From: JAGVSZ01 sp035456405 | GTDB lineage: Bacteria > Pseudomonadota > Gammaproteobacteria > Burkholderiales > SG8-39 | Assembly: GCA_035456405.1 (NCBI GenBank) | Contig: DATIDG010000065.1 | Coordinates: forward strand, 1-64,000 | Direction of reading: 5' to 3' | Length of the DNA: 64,000 nt | In this document: positions 7,616-16,726 of the stretch, piece by piece | Layout: each line of letters begins with the position of its first letter | Position numbering within the stretch: position 1 is the stretch's first letter | Notes under the pieces: generated by a model | Seen by the model: the letters and a program-made list of their open reading frames with translations, nothing else | Database searches by the model: none | Told to the model about the DNA's origin: nothing | Program-made: the position numbers and the translations under genes

Positions 7616-8341
7616 TCAAGCCGACTGCGAAGCGGCGCCGTTCGAGCGCGGCTCGGGCGCGATCTGCTCCAGGCGGTAGCCGTGCTGATAGACGGCGGTG
7701 AGCTTCCAGCCGTTATCGGGAACGAGCCCGAGCTTGGAGCGCAACCGACTGACGTGCGTGTCGACGGTGCGCGTGTTGAGGTCCGAGGTGCGGCCCCAGA
7801 CGGACTCCAGGATGTGGCCGCGCGAGACCAGGTTACCCACATTGCGGAACAGGAACACCGCGAGGTCGAAGTCCTTCTGCGTGAGCTCCATCTCCACGCC
7901 GCCGCGGGTGACCGTGCGGCGATCGACGTCGACCTCAAACTCCCCCACGTGCAGCGTCTCGGCGGCGCGCGGCTTCGGTCGCGCCCGGCGGCCGAGCGCC
8001 TCCACGCGCGCGAGGAGCTCCTGTTTGCGCAACGGCTTGACGAGGTAGTCGTCTGCACCGGCCTTGAGCGCGGCGACGATGTCGGCCTCTGCGTCCCGCG
8101 CGGTGGTGAACAGCACCGGCACCGGCTCACGCACGTTGGCGCGCACCCACGCGAGGATCGCGTCGCCGTTGACGTCGGGCAGCTCCCAGTCGAGCACCAG
8201 GAGATCGAAGCTGTCGCGCGTCATGACGCGCATGAATTCGCGCCCGCGGCCGAACGTGTGGCATGCGTGCCCGGCGCCGACCAGCCAGATCCGCACGAGA
8301 TCGGCCTGGGAAGCGTCGTCCTCGACGATTGCGATTCTCAT
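7616..8341 (-). CDS. OmpR/PhoB-family response regulator
   Basis: A 241-residue two-domain regulator. The receiver has the acidic pair at residues 8-9, phospho-acceptor Asp51 in LVLDWELPD and Lys102 in VKPLRK. The C-terminal winged helix carries ELTQKDFDLAVFLFRN and RTVDTHVSRLRSKLGL, the DNA-recognition part of OmpR-type domains. Its ATG overlaps the Hpt gene's TGA by one base (TGATG), so it is translationally coupled. It should be the output of the hybrid kinase-Hpt relay encoded just upstream. Its targets are not evident. Confidence 0.93.
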   Translation of the reverse strand: MRIAIVEDDASQADLVRIWLVGAGHACHTFGRGREFMRVMTRDSFDLLVLDWELPDVNGDAILAWVRANVREPVPVLFTTARDAEADIVAALKAGADDYLVKPLRKQELLARVEALGRRARPKPRAAETLHVGEFEVDVDRRTVTRGGVEMELTQKDFDLAVFLFRNVGNLVSRGHILESVWGRTSDLNTRTVDTHVSRLRSKLGLVPDNGWKLTAVYQHGYRLEQIAPEPRSNGAASQSA

Positions 8342-8649
8342 CAGTCGGTGGTGTAGATGATGTCGACGCTCTCGAGATACTCGGCGAGCTCGCGCACGAG
8401 CTCTTCGAGGCCCGCGCCGCCGGCGCGCGCGCAGTGCTCGATCGCCGCGCCAAGCCGGGTGATCTCGTCGAAGCCGTAGCCGCCACCCACGCCTTTCAGG
8501 CCGTGGCCGATACAGCGTGCGGCCTCGAGGTCGCTGCGCGCGATCGCGTCCCCGAGCTGCCCGAGCTCGAGGCGGCGGTTGTCGAGGAAGCGCGGGATCA
8601 GGTCCCGGAGCTCGCCCGATACCAGTACGCGGTGGCGTACGGTTTCCAT
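8341..8649 (-). CDS. Hpt-domain phosphotransfer protein
   Basis: A 102-residue histidine phosphotransfer protein. The phospho-acceptor His49 lies in CIGHGLKGVGGGYGF, the canonical HxLKG motif, and the rest is a four-helix bundle. It lies between the hybrid kinase and the response regulator and should carry phosphate from the kinase's receiver domain to the regulator. Start ATG at 8649, 68 bp after the kinase stop. No other domain is attached. Confidence 0.88.
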   Translation of the reverse strand: METVRHRVLVSGELRDLIPRFLDNRRLELGQLGDAIARSDLEAARCIGHGLKGVGGGYGFDEITRLGAAIEHCARAGGAGLEELVRELAEYLESVDIIYTTD

Positions 8650-8717
8650 TCCGCCGATTGTACGGAGCGCGGCCAGCGCGGGCGCGGAACTATGCCCGCT
8701 CCCGGCCACACGCGGGG

Positions 8718-11186
8718 CTACCGCGCGGTCGCGTCGCCGGTGCGCGCCGGCCCCGGCGACCGGCGCGAATCGCGCAGGATCGGCCGCAGCGCGGCACGCA
8801 GCGACTCCAGGGAGACCGGCTTGGTCACCACGCCGTCGCAGCCGGCCGCCCGCGCCCGCTCCACCTCGGGCCCCTCGGTGTGCGCGGTGAGCGCGAGGAT
8901 CGACCCGGAGTAGTTGCGCGTGCGCAGGACGTGCGCGGCCTCGTAGCCGTTCATCACCGGCATTTCCAGATCGATCAGCACCGCGTCGAAGCGGCCCGCG
9001 AGCGCGGCCTCGACTGCGGACAGGCCGTTCGCGACCGAGCTCGTCTCCACGCCGAGCTTCGTGAGCAGGACCTCGACCAGCCCGCGGATGTCCTCGTTGT
9101 CCTCGGCCACGAGCACGCGCCCGTCGAGCGGCTCGCGCGCGGCGATCGCCTCGGTGATCGGGCGCACGGTCTGCGGCCGTGCCGCGAGCTCGGCGGGCAG
9201 CCGCACGGTGAAGGTCGATCCGAGCCCGGGCCGCGAGGCGACATCGATCGCGCCGCCCATGAGGTCCACAAGGTTGCGCGTGATCGCCAGGCCGAGGCCG
9301 GTGCCGCCGTAGCGCAGCGCGATGCTCGCGTCGGCCTGCTCGAACGGCTCGAAGATGCGCGCGATCGCGTCGTCCGGAATGCCCGGCCCGGTGTCGCGCA
9401 CCTCGAGCACCAGCGCGGCCACGTGCCACGAGGCGGTGAGCTCGACCGAGCCGGACTGCGTGAACTTCAGCGCGTTTCCGAGCAGGTTGATGAGGACCTG
9501 CCGCACGCGCGCGCCGTCGAGCATTAGCGCAGGCGGCAGCTCGGTCGCGCGGGTGAACCGCAGCCGCAGCCGCTTCTCCTCGGCGGCGGGCATCATTGTC
9601 GCGAGCGCGTCGCGGCACAGCTGCTCGGGATCCTCCGGCGCGGGCGTGATGGTGAGTGCGCCGGCCTCGATCTTGGCGAGGTCGAGGTGATTGTTGATGA
9701 GCTGGAGCAGGTGCTCGCAGTTGCGGCCGATCGTCGCGCTGTTGCGGACCCGGGCCTCCCGTCCGAGGTCGTCCGTGAACTGGTTCAGCTTGTTGAAACC
9801 GGTGATTGCGGTGAGCGGCGTGCGCAGCTCGTGCGTGAGGTGGTTCAGGAACTCGGTCTTGAGGCGGTTCGCCTCGCGCGCGGCGAGCGTCTCGTAGCGC
9901 AGCCGGCGGCGCTCGTCGGTGAGCAGGTAGAGCCAGATCGAGGCGACGACCCCGAGTGTGGCGAACCCCGCCAGGGTTGCGAACAGCCACCGCGACTGGA
10001 ATCCAAAGACGAAGAGCGCGATGCCGGTCGCGGCCAGCACGATCGGCATTACGATGAACCCGACCACGTAACTGCGTCCGCTCGCGTCCACCCCGTGCCA
10101 GAGGAGGAGCAGGGGCAAGAAGAGCGCGAACGCGAGAAGCGCCCCGTCGAGCGCCATCGACGTCGGCGCGAGGACCTGGCCTGCCGCGAGCGTCGCGTAG
10201 GCGACCGCCGCGAACTCGAGGCCGGACATCCGTCCGACCGGCGTGAACACCAGGTCGCCGAGCGAGCCGTCGGTGTGCCCGATGAACACCGTCTTGCCGG
10301 CGACGTCGCGAGCGAGCCACTCGGAGCCCGGCGCGCCGCGCGCGGCGAGGGCGAGCTCGGGAAAGGGGATTGACCGCACCTCGTCGGCGTTGCGCGGGAA
10401 GCGCAGCGCGACGTCGCCCTTCTCGCCGATCGGGATCCAGCCGCGGCGCCCCTGGAGCGCTTCGCCGACGACGCGCGGCGGCGAGAGCACCGGGTCGGCC
10501 GCCGCGAGCACCGCAACCGCCAGGCTCGGGATCAGATGGCCCTGCGCGCCGTGAAAGAGCCGGATGCGGCGGAGCACGCCGTCCTCGTCGGGAATGACGT
10601 TGACGACGCCGATCCCGGCCAAGCTGTCGCGGGTCAATCGTTCGCCGGGAAGCTTCACGTGCGCCCATCCGAGGTAGGGCACCCGCGGCGCGCCGTCGGA
10701 CCCGACCGAGCTGCGGGCGACGGCCTTGGAGGCAAGCTGCCGCTGGTATGCGGGCGTCGGGTTCAGGGGCACCGTCAGACCGGCGGCGGCGAGCACGCTG
10801 TTGCGGCCGAGCGTCGCGGCGAGCGCCTCGTCGCCCGGCCGCTCGTCGTCGAGCACGGTCTGGAACACCACCGCCCTGACGCCGTGCGCCTCGAGGTAGC
10901 GCATAACGTACGCGTAGGCCTCCCGCTCGGTTCTCCAGGGCGCGGCGCTGTCGAGCACGCGCCCCATCGAAACCTCGTCGAGCGGAAACAGGACGACCTG
11001 CTCGAGATCGATGACCTGGCTGAAGCGCCGCTGCGCGGCGTCGTGGATCCAGCCGTTCAGCCGGTCGAAGAGCGTCGTCTGCGCGCAGAGCACCGCGAGA
11101 CTGACGCCGACGCCGCACGCGGCGAGTCCTTTCAGCACCCGGAGGACGGGGCCGCTATCGAAGCCGTGTGCGGGGCGGCGTGACAT
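8718..11186 (-). CDS. CHASE2-domain hybrid sensor histidine kinase
   Basis: An 822-residue membrane kinase. Order: one N-terminal membrane helix (about 20-38), a periplasmic CHASE2 domain (about 45-330), three membrane helices (about 350-425), HisKA with His452 in THELRTPLTAI, HATPase with GNALKFT, DTGPGIP and GGTGLGLAI, and a C-terminal receiver with its phospho-Asp near 738 in LIDLEMPVMNG and VVTKPVS. Hybrid design plus the adjacent Hpt and OmpR-type regulator give a four-step phosphorelay. CHASE2 ligands are largely unknown. The ATG at 11186 is the first one giving a sensible N-terminus; the frame stays open upstream but runs into the intergenic region. Confidence 0.92.
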   Translation of the reverse strand: MSRRPAHGFDSGPVLRVLKGLAACGVGVSLAVLCAQTTLFDRLNGWIHDAAQRRFSQVIDLEQVVLFPLDEVSMGRVLDSAAPWRTEREAYAYVMRYLEAHGVRAVVFQTVLDDERPGDEALAATLGRNSVLAAAGLTVPLNPTPAYQRQLASKAVARSSVGSDGAPRVPYLGWAHVKLPGERLTRDSLAGIGVVNVIPDEDGVLRRIRLFHGAQGHLIPSLAVAVLAAADPVLSPPRVVGEALQGRRGWIPIGEKGDVALRFPRNADEVRSIPFPELALAARGAPGSEWLARDVAGKTVFIGHTDGSLGDLVFTPVGRMSGLEFAAVAYATLAAGQVLAPTSMALDGALLAFALFLPLLLLWHGVDASGRSYVVGFIVMPIVLAATGIALFVFGFQSRWLFATLAGFATLGVVASIWLYLLTDERRRLRYETLAAREANRLKTEFLNHLTHELRTPLTAITGFNKLNQFTDDLGREARVRNSATIGRNCEHLLQLINNHLDLAKIEAGALTITPAPEDPEQLCRDALATMMPAAEEKRLRLRFTRATELPPALMLDGARVRQVLINLLGNALKFTQSGSVELTASWHVAALVLEVRDTGPGIPDDAIARIFEPFEQADASIALRYGGTGLGLAITRNLVDLMGGAIDVASRPGLGSTFTVRLPAELAARPQTVRPITEAIAAREPLDGRVLVAEDNEDIRGLVEVLLTKLGVETSSVANGLSAVEAALAGRFDAVLIDLEMPVMNGYEAAHVLRTRNYSGSILALTAHTEGPEVERARAAGCDGVVTKPVSLESLRAALRPILRDSRRSPGPARTGDATAR

Positions 11187-11391
11187 GAATTGACAATTGT
11201 AGCCGACCCGTCTGGCGCCGCGCCCCGGGCCCGTGCGCATGCTGCGCCGCAATACACGCCGACTGGGGCGTCGGCCGGGGGCGGCGGCGTCCCCGGCAGG
11301 CGAATTCCGGCAAACTTGCACGACCCTGGCGTGGCGAGTCGCGGCCCACGGGTCTCGACGTGCGCTTACCGGATACAGGAGTCCCATCGGC

Positions 11392-12372
11392 ATGAAGTTC
11401 TGCATCGTCGGCGCGGGAGCGATCGGCGGCCTGCTCGGCGCGCGGCTCGCCGCCTCCGGGCACGAAGTGAGCCTCGTCGCACGCGGCGCGCATCTCGCGG
11501 CGATCCGCGCCGCAGGCCTCGCGATCACGGACGGCGCCGGCGTGCAGCGGTACGCACTCCCGGCGTCGGAGGAGCCCGCGCAGTTCGGACCCCAGGACGT
11601 CGTGGTCGTCGCGCTCAAGGCCTACTCGATCGGCCCGATGCTGCCGCGCCTCGCGAGCCTCCTCACGCCCGACACCGCGGTGGTGACGGCGATCAACGGC
11701 ATCCCTTGGTGGTACTTCTGCCGCGCGGGCGGGAAGCTCGACGGCGCACCGGTGGAGTGCCTCGACCCGGACGGCACGATGGTGCGGGCGCTCGATCCGA
11801 AGCATCTCGTCGGCTGCGTCGTGCACGGATCGGCGGAGCTCGTTGCGCCGGGTGTCGTGCATCACACGAGCGGGGACACATTCATCCTCGGCGAGATCGA
11901 CGGCCGCGTGACCCCGCGGGTCGGGGCAATCGCGCGCGCGCTCGAAGCCGGGGGGTTCAAGGCGCCGGTCACGCCGCGCATCCGCGACGACGTATGGACG
12001 AAGCTGATCGGCAACACGTCCTACAACCCGGTTGCGGCGCTCACCGGCGCCCTGATGAGCGACATCAACGCCAATCCGGCGCTGATCGGGCTGATCCGGA
12101 CGATGATGCTCGAGGGCATCGCGGTCGCCGCGGCGCTCGGCTGCCGCATGACCGTGTCGCTGGACGAGCGGTTCGCCCTCGCGCGCAAGCTCGGCGGCGT
12201 GAAGGTGTCGATGCTCCAGGATCTCGAGCGGGGCCGGCCCCTCGAGATCGATGCGATCGTCACGGCGGTGAGCGAGCTCGGCCGCAAGGTCGGCATTGCG
12301 ACGCCGACAATCGACGGGGTGGAGGCGCTCATGCGGGAGCGGGTGCGGCATCGCTGGCTGCCGCCGAACTGA
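11392..12372 (+). CDS. ketopantoate reductase-like (ApbA/PanE family) dehydrogenase
   Basis: A 326-residue NAD(P)-dependent reductase. The N-terminus VGAGAIGGLLGARL binds the nucleotide, TAINGIPWW supplies the family's Asn, and DVWTKLIGNTSYNPVAALT holds the catalytic Lys and Asn of the C-terminal helical domain. Here it leads a catabolic operon (aldolase, FAD hydroxylase, TRAP transporter), so it more likely reduces or oxidises a 2-oxo/2-hydroxy acid intermediate than makes pantoate; that is inference. The start at 11392 follows a GGATACAGGAG stretch. Ten bases separate it from the next gene. Confidence 0.85.
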   Translation: MKFCIVGAGAIGGLLGARLAASGHEVSLVARGAHLAAIRAAGLAITDGAGVQRYALPASEEPAQFGPQDVVVVALKAYSIGPMLPRLASLLTPDTAVVTAINGIPWWYFCRAGGKLDGAPVECLDPDGTMVRALDPKHLVGCVVHGSAELVAPGVVHHTSGDTFILGEIDGRVTPRVGAIARALEAGGFKAPVTPRIRDDVWTKLIGNTSYNPVAALTGALMSDINANPALIGLIRTMMLEGIAVAAALGCRMTVSLDERFALARKLGGVKVSMLQDLERGRPLEIDAIVTAVSELGRKVGIATPTIDGVEALMRERVRHRWLPPN

Positions 12373-12382
12373 GGAGAAGGCA

Positions 12383-13174
12383 ATGGGAACGAACGAGACG
12401 CGCGCGCTCGGCAAGCCGGCGCACATGAGCGAGGTCGAATGGGGGCTGCGCCTCGAGCTCGCAGCGGCGTACCGGGTATTCGACTGGTACGGCTGGAACG
12501 AGACGATCTTCAACCACATCACCGTCCGCGTGCCAGGGCCGGAGCGACACTTCCTCATCAATCCGTTCGGGCTCTGGTACGACGAAGTGACCGCGTCGAA
12601 CCTGGTCAAGATCGATCTCGACGGCAACCCCGTGGGCGCGACGCAGTACGGCGTCAACCGCGCCGGCTTCATTATCCACAGCGCGTTGCACGCCGCGCGC
12701 GACGATGCGCACTGCATCATGCACACGCATACGACCACCGGCATGGCGATCGCGTGCCGCCGCGCCGGGCTGCGGCACGACGACTTCTACGGGGCGATGC
12801 TGATCGGTCGCGTCGCGTACCACGACTTCGAAGGCATCACGGTGCACGCGGACGAGCAGCCGCGGCTGGTGAAGAGCCTGGGCGACAAGCACGTGATGAT
12901 CCTGCGCAACCACGGGCTGCTCGTCGCCGAGCGCGACATCGCGCACGCGTTCGCGCTGCTGTGGACGCTGCAGCGCGCGTGCGACGTCCAGTGCCAGTCG
13001 GCGGCGATGGGCGGGTACGACCTTCCACTCAGCGACGCGGTGCGCGAATCGTGCAGGAACGACGCGCTGCATTTTGACAAGGACGGCGGCACGTGCCGCC
13101 GCATGTTCGAAGCGACGGTGCGGCGCATGGAGCGCGTCATGCGCGGGCCGAACTGGATCGACTATCGCACGTGA
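12383..13174 (+). CDS. class II aldolase/adducin family protein
   Basis: A 263-residue protein of the fuculose-phosphate aldolase fold. The metal-site pattern HTHTTTGMAIA sits near residues 114-124 and a later HGLLV supplies the third His. TIFNHITVRVPGPERHFLINPFG, here split as TIFNHITVRV and HFLINPFG, is typical of the family's aldolase-like members in aromatic-degradation and TRAP clusters. It could act as an aldolase or decarboxylase on a hydroxy-oxo acid. ATG at 12383 with GAGGAGAAGG just before. Same operon as the reductase upstream. Confidence 0.85.
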   Translation: MGTNETRALGKPAHMSEVEWGLRLELAAAYRVFDWYGWNETIFNHITVRVPGPERHFLINPFGLWYDEVTASNLVKIDLDGNPVGATQYGVNRAGFIIHSALHAARDDAHCIMHTHTTTGMAIACRRAGLRHDDFYGAMLIGRVAYHDFEGITVHADEQPRLVKSLGDKHVMILRNHGLLVAERDIAHAFALLWTLQRACDVQCQSAAMGGYDLPLSDAVRESCRNDALHFDKDGGTCRRMFEATVRRMERVMRGPNWIDYRT

Positions 13175-13195
13175 GTCGCATCCATCGGGCTAAGC

Positions 13196-14845
13196 ATGGC
13201 TGAGCAACCGGTCTGGACCGGTGGCTACGAGCTGCCGGTCTACCCGTTCGTGCCGCCACCCGAGCTTGCGGGCGGGGCGAAGCGGCGCTATCCGATCGTG
13301 ATCGTCGGCGGCGGGCTGTCGGGGCTGACGCTCGGGTGCGACCTCGCGAACCGCGGTGTCGACTGCGTGCTGCTCGACGAGGACGACACGATCGGGGTGC
13401 GCGGCGCGTCCTCGCGCGGTATCGCCTACGCGCAGAAGACACTCGAGATCTTCGCTCATCTGGGCACCTACCCGCGCGTGCGGGACAAGGGCGTCACCTG
13501 GTCCAAGGGCAAGACGCTCGCCGGCAACGACGTCGTCTATTCGTTCGACCTGCAGTCCGCGAGCGCCTCCGAGCAGCCGCCGTTCATCAACCTGCAGCAG
13601 TTCTACGTCGAGTGGTTTCTGGTCGACCGCATCCGCGAGCTGGGCCGTTGCGACCTGCGCTGGAAGAACCGCGTCACGAAGGTCGAGAACCGTGAAGGCT
13701 TCGTTGCCGTTTCGGTCGAAACGCCGGCCGGTGCATACACGCTCGAAGCGGATTGGCTGGTGGATGCGACCGGCGTGAACAGCGTGATCCGCCGCGGCTT
13801 CGGCCTCGAGACCCACACCGCGCAGAGCGCCGATCGCTGGTGCATCACCGACGTGCGGTTCAAGGAGAAGTTCCCTGCCGAGCGCTGGACCTGGGTCGAG
13901 GCGCCGTTCAACGAGAACCGTGCCGTGTGGCAGCACTTGATGGGTGATGACGTCTGGCGGCTCGACTACCAGATGGACCCGGACTGCGACCCGGACCACG
14001 TGAGCCGGCGCGAGGTCGCCGAGGAGCGCCTGCGCGCGCATCTCGGCGACGTCGGGTTCGAACTCGTGTGGGTGGGCCCGTACGCCTACCGCGATCATCT
14101 GCTCGACAACTTTCGCCACGGCTGCGTGTTCGTCATTGGCGACGCGGCGCACGTCGTCAGCCCGTTCGGTGCGCGCGGCGGCAACTCGGGCGTCCAGGAC
14201 GCGTACAACCTCGGCTGGAAGCTCGCGCTGGTGCTGGCCGGACGCGCGCCGGAGGCGCTCCTCGACACCTACGACGCCGAGCGCCAGCCGGCGGCGCGGC
14301 AGAACCTCGAGGTCACTCGCCGCACGAATCGCTTCCTCACGCCGCGCTCGAGCGCCGAGCGAACGCTGCGCGACGCGGTGATCGGACTCGCGCGCGAGTG
14401 CCCGTTCGCACGCTCGCTGGTGAACAGCGGACGCCTGTCGGTCGCGAACCCGTATCCCGACTCGCCTGCGGTGACGAACGGCGGCTGTTCGATCCAGAAC
14501 GTCGCGATCACGCTCCCGGACGGCACGCGCTCGAACCTCGTCGAGCTGGCTCAACGCTCCGGCACCGTCTTCATCGGCATCCTGTACGCGCCGACGCGCG
14601 CGGACGATGTTGCCGCGTACGCCTGGCTCGAGGCGAGCGGACGGCCGTTCCGCTTCTTCTTCTGCGGCTCGGGCGGCATCGGGGATCCGGACGGCAAGCT
14701 TAAGCAGGCGCTCGGTGCCGCGCCCGGCAGCTTCGCGCTCATCCGTCCGGACCTGTATCTCGCCGGATGCGTCCCCGATGCGCGGCCTGCCCAGGCCGAC
14801 GCGATGCTGCGGCGGGCGCTTTGCCGAGCGCAAACTTTCGACTGA
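13196..14845 (+). CDS. FAD-dependent aromatic hydroxylase (MhpA/PheA-like)
   Basis: A 549-residue class A flavoprotein monooxygenase. It has the FAD-binding GGGLSGLTLGCDL near residues 37-49, a DG-type region, and GCVFVIGDAAHVVSPFGARG then GNSGVQDAYNLGWKL near residues 315-345. The last ~150 residues form the thioredoxin-like C-terminal domain of MhpA-type enzymes. Such enzymes hydroxylate phenolic rings with NAD(P)H and O2. The adjacent DUF2783 gene and TRAP transporter are a recurring arrangement in Burkholderiales. The substrate is not identifiable. Confidence 0.9.
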   Translation: MAEQPVWTGGYELPVYPFVPPPELAGGAKRRYPIVIVGGGLSGLTLGCDLANRGVDCVLLDEDDTIGVRGASSRGIAYAQKTLEIFAHLGTYPRVRDKGVTWSKGKTLAGNDVVYSFDLQSASASEQPPFINLQQFYVEWFLVDRIRELGRCDLRWKNRVTKVENREGFVAVSVETPAGAYTLEADWLVDATGVNSVIRRGFGLETHTAQSADRWCITDVRFKEKFPAERWTWVEAPFNENRAVWQHLMGDDVWRLDYQMDPDCDPDHVSRREVAEERLRAHLGDVGFELVWVGPYAYRDHLLDNFRHGCVFVIGDAAHVVSPFGARGGNSGVQDAYNLGWKLALVLAGRAPEALLDTYDAERQPAARQNLEVTRRTNRFLTPRSSAERTLRDAVIGLARECPFARSLVNSGRLSVANPYPDSPAVTNGGCSIQNVAITLPDGTRSNLVELAQRSGTVFIGILYAPTRADDVAAYAWLEASGRPFRFFFCGSGGIGDPDGKLKQALGAAPGSFALIRPDLYLAGCVPDARPAQADAMLRRALCRAQTFD

Positions 14846-14853
14846 CGACGCGT

Positions 14854-15039
14854 ATGCGCACCGATCCCAACATTCCCGATCCCGACGGCCTATACGCTGC
14901 CCTCGTTGCAGCGCACGAGGGACTGACCGACGCCGAAAGCGCCGCGCTCAACGCCCGCCTGGTGTTCCTGCTAGCGAACCAGGTCGGCGACCAGCAGGTG
15001 CTGCTCGACTGCGTTGCCGCGGCGGCCCGGGCAGGCTGA
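14854..15039 (+). CDS. DUF2783 domain protein
   Basis: A 61-residue acidic helical protein (DPDGLYAALVAAHEGLTDAE, then SAALNARLVFLLANQVGD) matching DUF2783 by pattern and length. These small proteins usually follow an FAD-dependent aromatic hydroxylase gene, as here with an 8-bp gap, and may be an accessory subunit. Function not established. Start ATG at 14854. Confidence 0.75.
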   Translation: MRTDPNIPDPDGLYAALVAAHEGLTDAESAALNARLVFLLANQVGDQQVLLDCVAAAARAG

Positions 15040-15120
15040 GGGGGTTCCGGTTTGCGCGCCCCGCGCGGGCCCGATACAGTCCCGCTGCGAACCCGATCTG
15101 CCACCACGAGGAGGAGGACC

Positions 15121-16149
15121 ATGATCAACAGAAGAATCGGCCTGACGCTGGCCTGTGCGGCGCTCGCCGCGGCTGCGGCGCCCGCCACCGCCCAGGTCAC
15201 GCTCAATGCCAGCTCCTGGGTACCTCCCGGGCATCCCATCACGGCGACGATGCTCGTGCCGCTGTGCGCGGACTTCGACAAGGTGACCGCCGGGCGCGTG
15301 AAGTGCAACATCCTGCCCAAGGCCCCGGTGAACGCCATCCAGACCGTCGACGGCGTCAAGGACGGGCTGATGGACCTGTCGTTCATCGTGAACGGCTACA
15401 CACCGGGTCGCTTCTCTCTCAGCGACGCGCCCGAGTTCCCGTTCATGGGCGACACTTCCGAGGTCACCTCGGTCGCCTACCAGCGCGTCTACGAGCGCAT
15501 GCTCGCCAAGGCGAACGAGTACAAGGACGTCGTGCTGCTCGGCGTGTTCACGCACGGCCCCGGCCAGATCTACAACACCAAGCGCCCGGTCAACTCGCTC
15601 AAGGACCTCGACGGACTCAAGATCCGCATCGGCGGCGGGCTGGTCAACGACATCGCCAAGGCGCTCGGCACGGTGCCGATGCTGAAGCCCGCGCCGGAAA
15701 GCTACGAGCTCCTGTCCACCGGCGTGGCCGACGGCGTCTTCTTCCCCAAGGAGTCGCCGGCATCGTTCAAGCTGGTGCCGCTGATCAAGCACATCACCTA
15801 CGTCCCGGGCGGCCTCTACAACGTCGCCTTCGCGTGGGTCGCGAACCCGGCCAAGTGGAACTCGATTCCGGAGGCCGACCGCAGGGCGCTCCAGCCGCTG
15901 CTCGGCGAGGCGCTGGCGCGCCGCACGGGCCAGGCCTGGGACGCGGCCGACGCCAAGGGCGAGGCAGCGGTGCGCGAGGCGAAGATCCCGATCGTCGTGG
16001 CGAGCCCGCAGCTCGTCGCCGAGATCAAGGCGCGGACCGATCCGCTGGAGAAGGAGTGGGTCGAGAAGAAAGCCAAGCCCAAGGGCGTGGACGGCGATGC
16101 CGTCCTGAAGGCCCTGCGGGCCGAGATCGCCACGCTGCAGAAGAAATAG
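15121..16149 (+). CDS. TRAP transporter periplasmic binding protein (DctP family)
   Basis: A 342-residue exported solute receptor. A signal peptide (residues 1-24, cleavage after TAQ or ATA) precedes VTLNASSWVPPGHPIT. Mid-protein GLKIRIGGGLVNDIAKALG and the Asn/Arg region are the DctP carboxylate-binding segment. Strong ribosome-binding site GAGGAGGACC before the ATG. It delivers an organic acid, probably an aromatic or branched carboxylate, to DctQ/DctM. A hairpin directly downstream probably raises its level above the membrane subunits. Confidence 0.9.
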   Translation: MINRRIGLTLACAALAAAAAPATAQVTLNASSWVPPGHPITATMLVPLCADFDKVTAGRVKCNILPKAPVNAIQTVDGVKDGLMDLSFIVNGYTPGRFSLSDAPEFPFMGDTSEVTSVAYQRVYERMLAKANEYKDVVLLGVFTHGPGQIYNTKRPVNSLKDLDGLKIRIGGGLVNDIAKALGTVPMLKPAPESYELLSTGVADGVFFPKESPASFKLVPLIKHITYVPGGLYNVAFAWVANPAKWNSIPEADRRALQPLLGEALARRTGQAWDAADAKGEAAVREAKIPIVVASPQLVAEIKARTDPLEKEWVEKKAKPKGVDGDAVLKALRAEIATLQKK

Positions 16150-16165
16150 GCGCTCCGCGCCACCC

Positions 16166-16190
16166 GCCGCCGCGCGGCCAGCGCGGCGGC
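16166..16190 (+). terminator. intercistronic hairpin between dctP and dctQ
   Basis: A perfect 10-bp stem, GCCGCCGCGC (16166-16175) with GCGCGGCGGC (16181-16190), and a 5-nt loop, 17 nt after the dctP stop and with no U-run. Such a structure is more likely an attenuator or mRNA 3'-end stabiliser than a full terminator, since dctQ follows in 9 bp. Confidence 0.5.
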
Positions 16191-16198
16191 GCGCCCTC

Positions 16199-16726
16199 AT
16201 GCCAGGGTCGCCGATGAACGAGCCCCGCCAGCCGCTCGACTGGTTCGATCGCATGGTCGTCCCGACGCTCGGCTACGTTGCGGCGGCGGTGATGTTCTGC
16301 CTGATGGCCCTCACCTGCGTCGACGTGATCGGCCGCTACTTCCTGAACCGGCCGGTGTGGGGCGGGTTCGAGCTTACCGAGATGATGCTCGCCGCGCTGA
16401 TCTTCGCCGGCCTGCCGCTCGTGACACTGCGCAACGATCACGTCACCGTCGATCTCTTCGACCCGGTGACGCCCGACTGGCTCTTCCGGATCCAGCACGT
16501 CGTCGCGTGCACGACCGGGTTCGTTTGCACCGCCTACCTCAGCTGGCGGCTGTGGCTGCGCGCCGAGCACATGGACCGCGCCGGCGAGACCACCGCCCAG
16601 CTCAAAATCAAGCTCGCGTACCTGACCTACTCGATGAGCCTGCTGATGGCGTTCACGGCGGCGGCGCTGCTGGTCCTCGCCTTCCGCCGGGCGCAGCGGC
16701 ACTTCGTCGACGAGGCCGACGCGTGA
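16199..16726 (+). CDS. TRAP transporter small permease (DctQ family)
   Basis: A 175-residue membrane protein with four helices. CVDVIGRYFLNRPVWGGFEL and LTEMM are the DctQ signature. It forms the membrane complex with DctM. ATG at 16199; an in-frame ATG at 16214 is possible. Its stop overlaps the DctM GTG start (GTGA), so the two are translationally coupled. Confidence 0.88.
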   Translation: MPGSPMNEPRQPLDWFDRMVVPTLGYVAAAVMFCLMALTCVDVIGRYFLNRPVWGGFELTEMMLAALIFAGLPLVTLRNDHVTVDLFDPVTPDWLFRIQHVVACTTGFVCTAYLSWRLWLRAEHMDRAGETTAQLKIKLAYLTYSMSLLMAFTAAALLVLAFRRAQRHFVDEADA

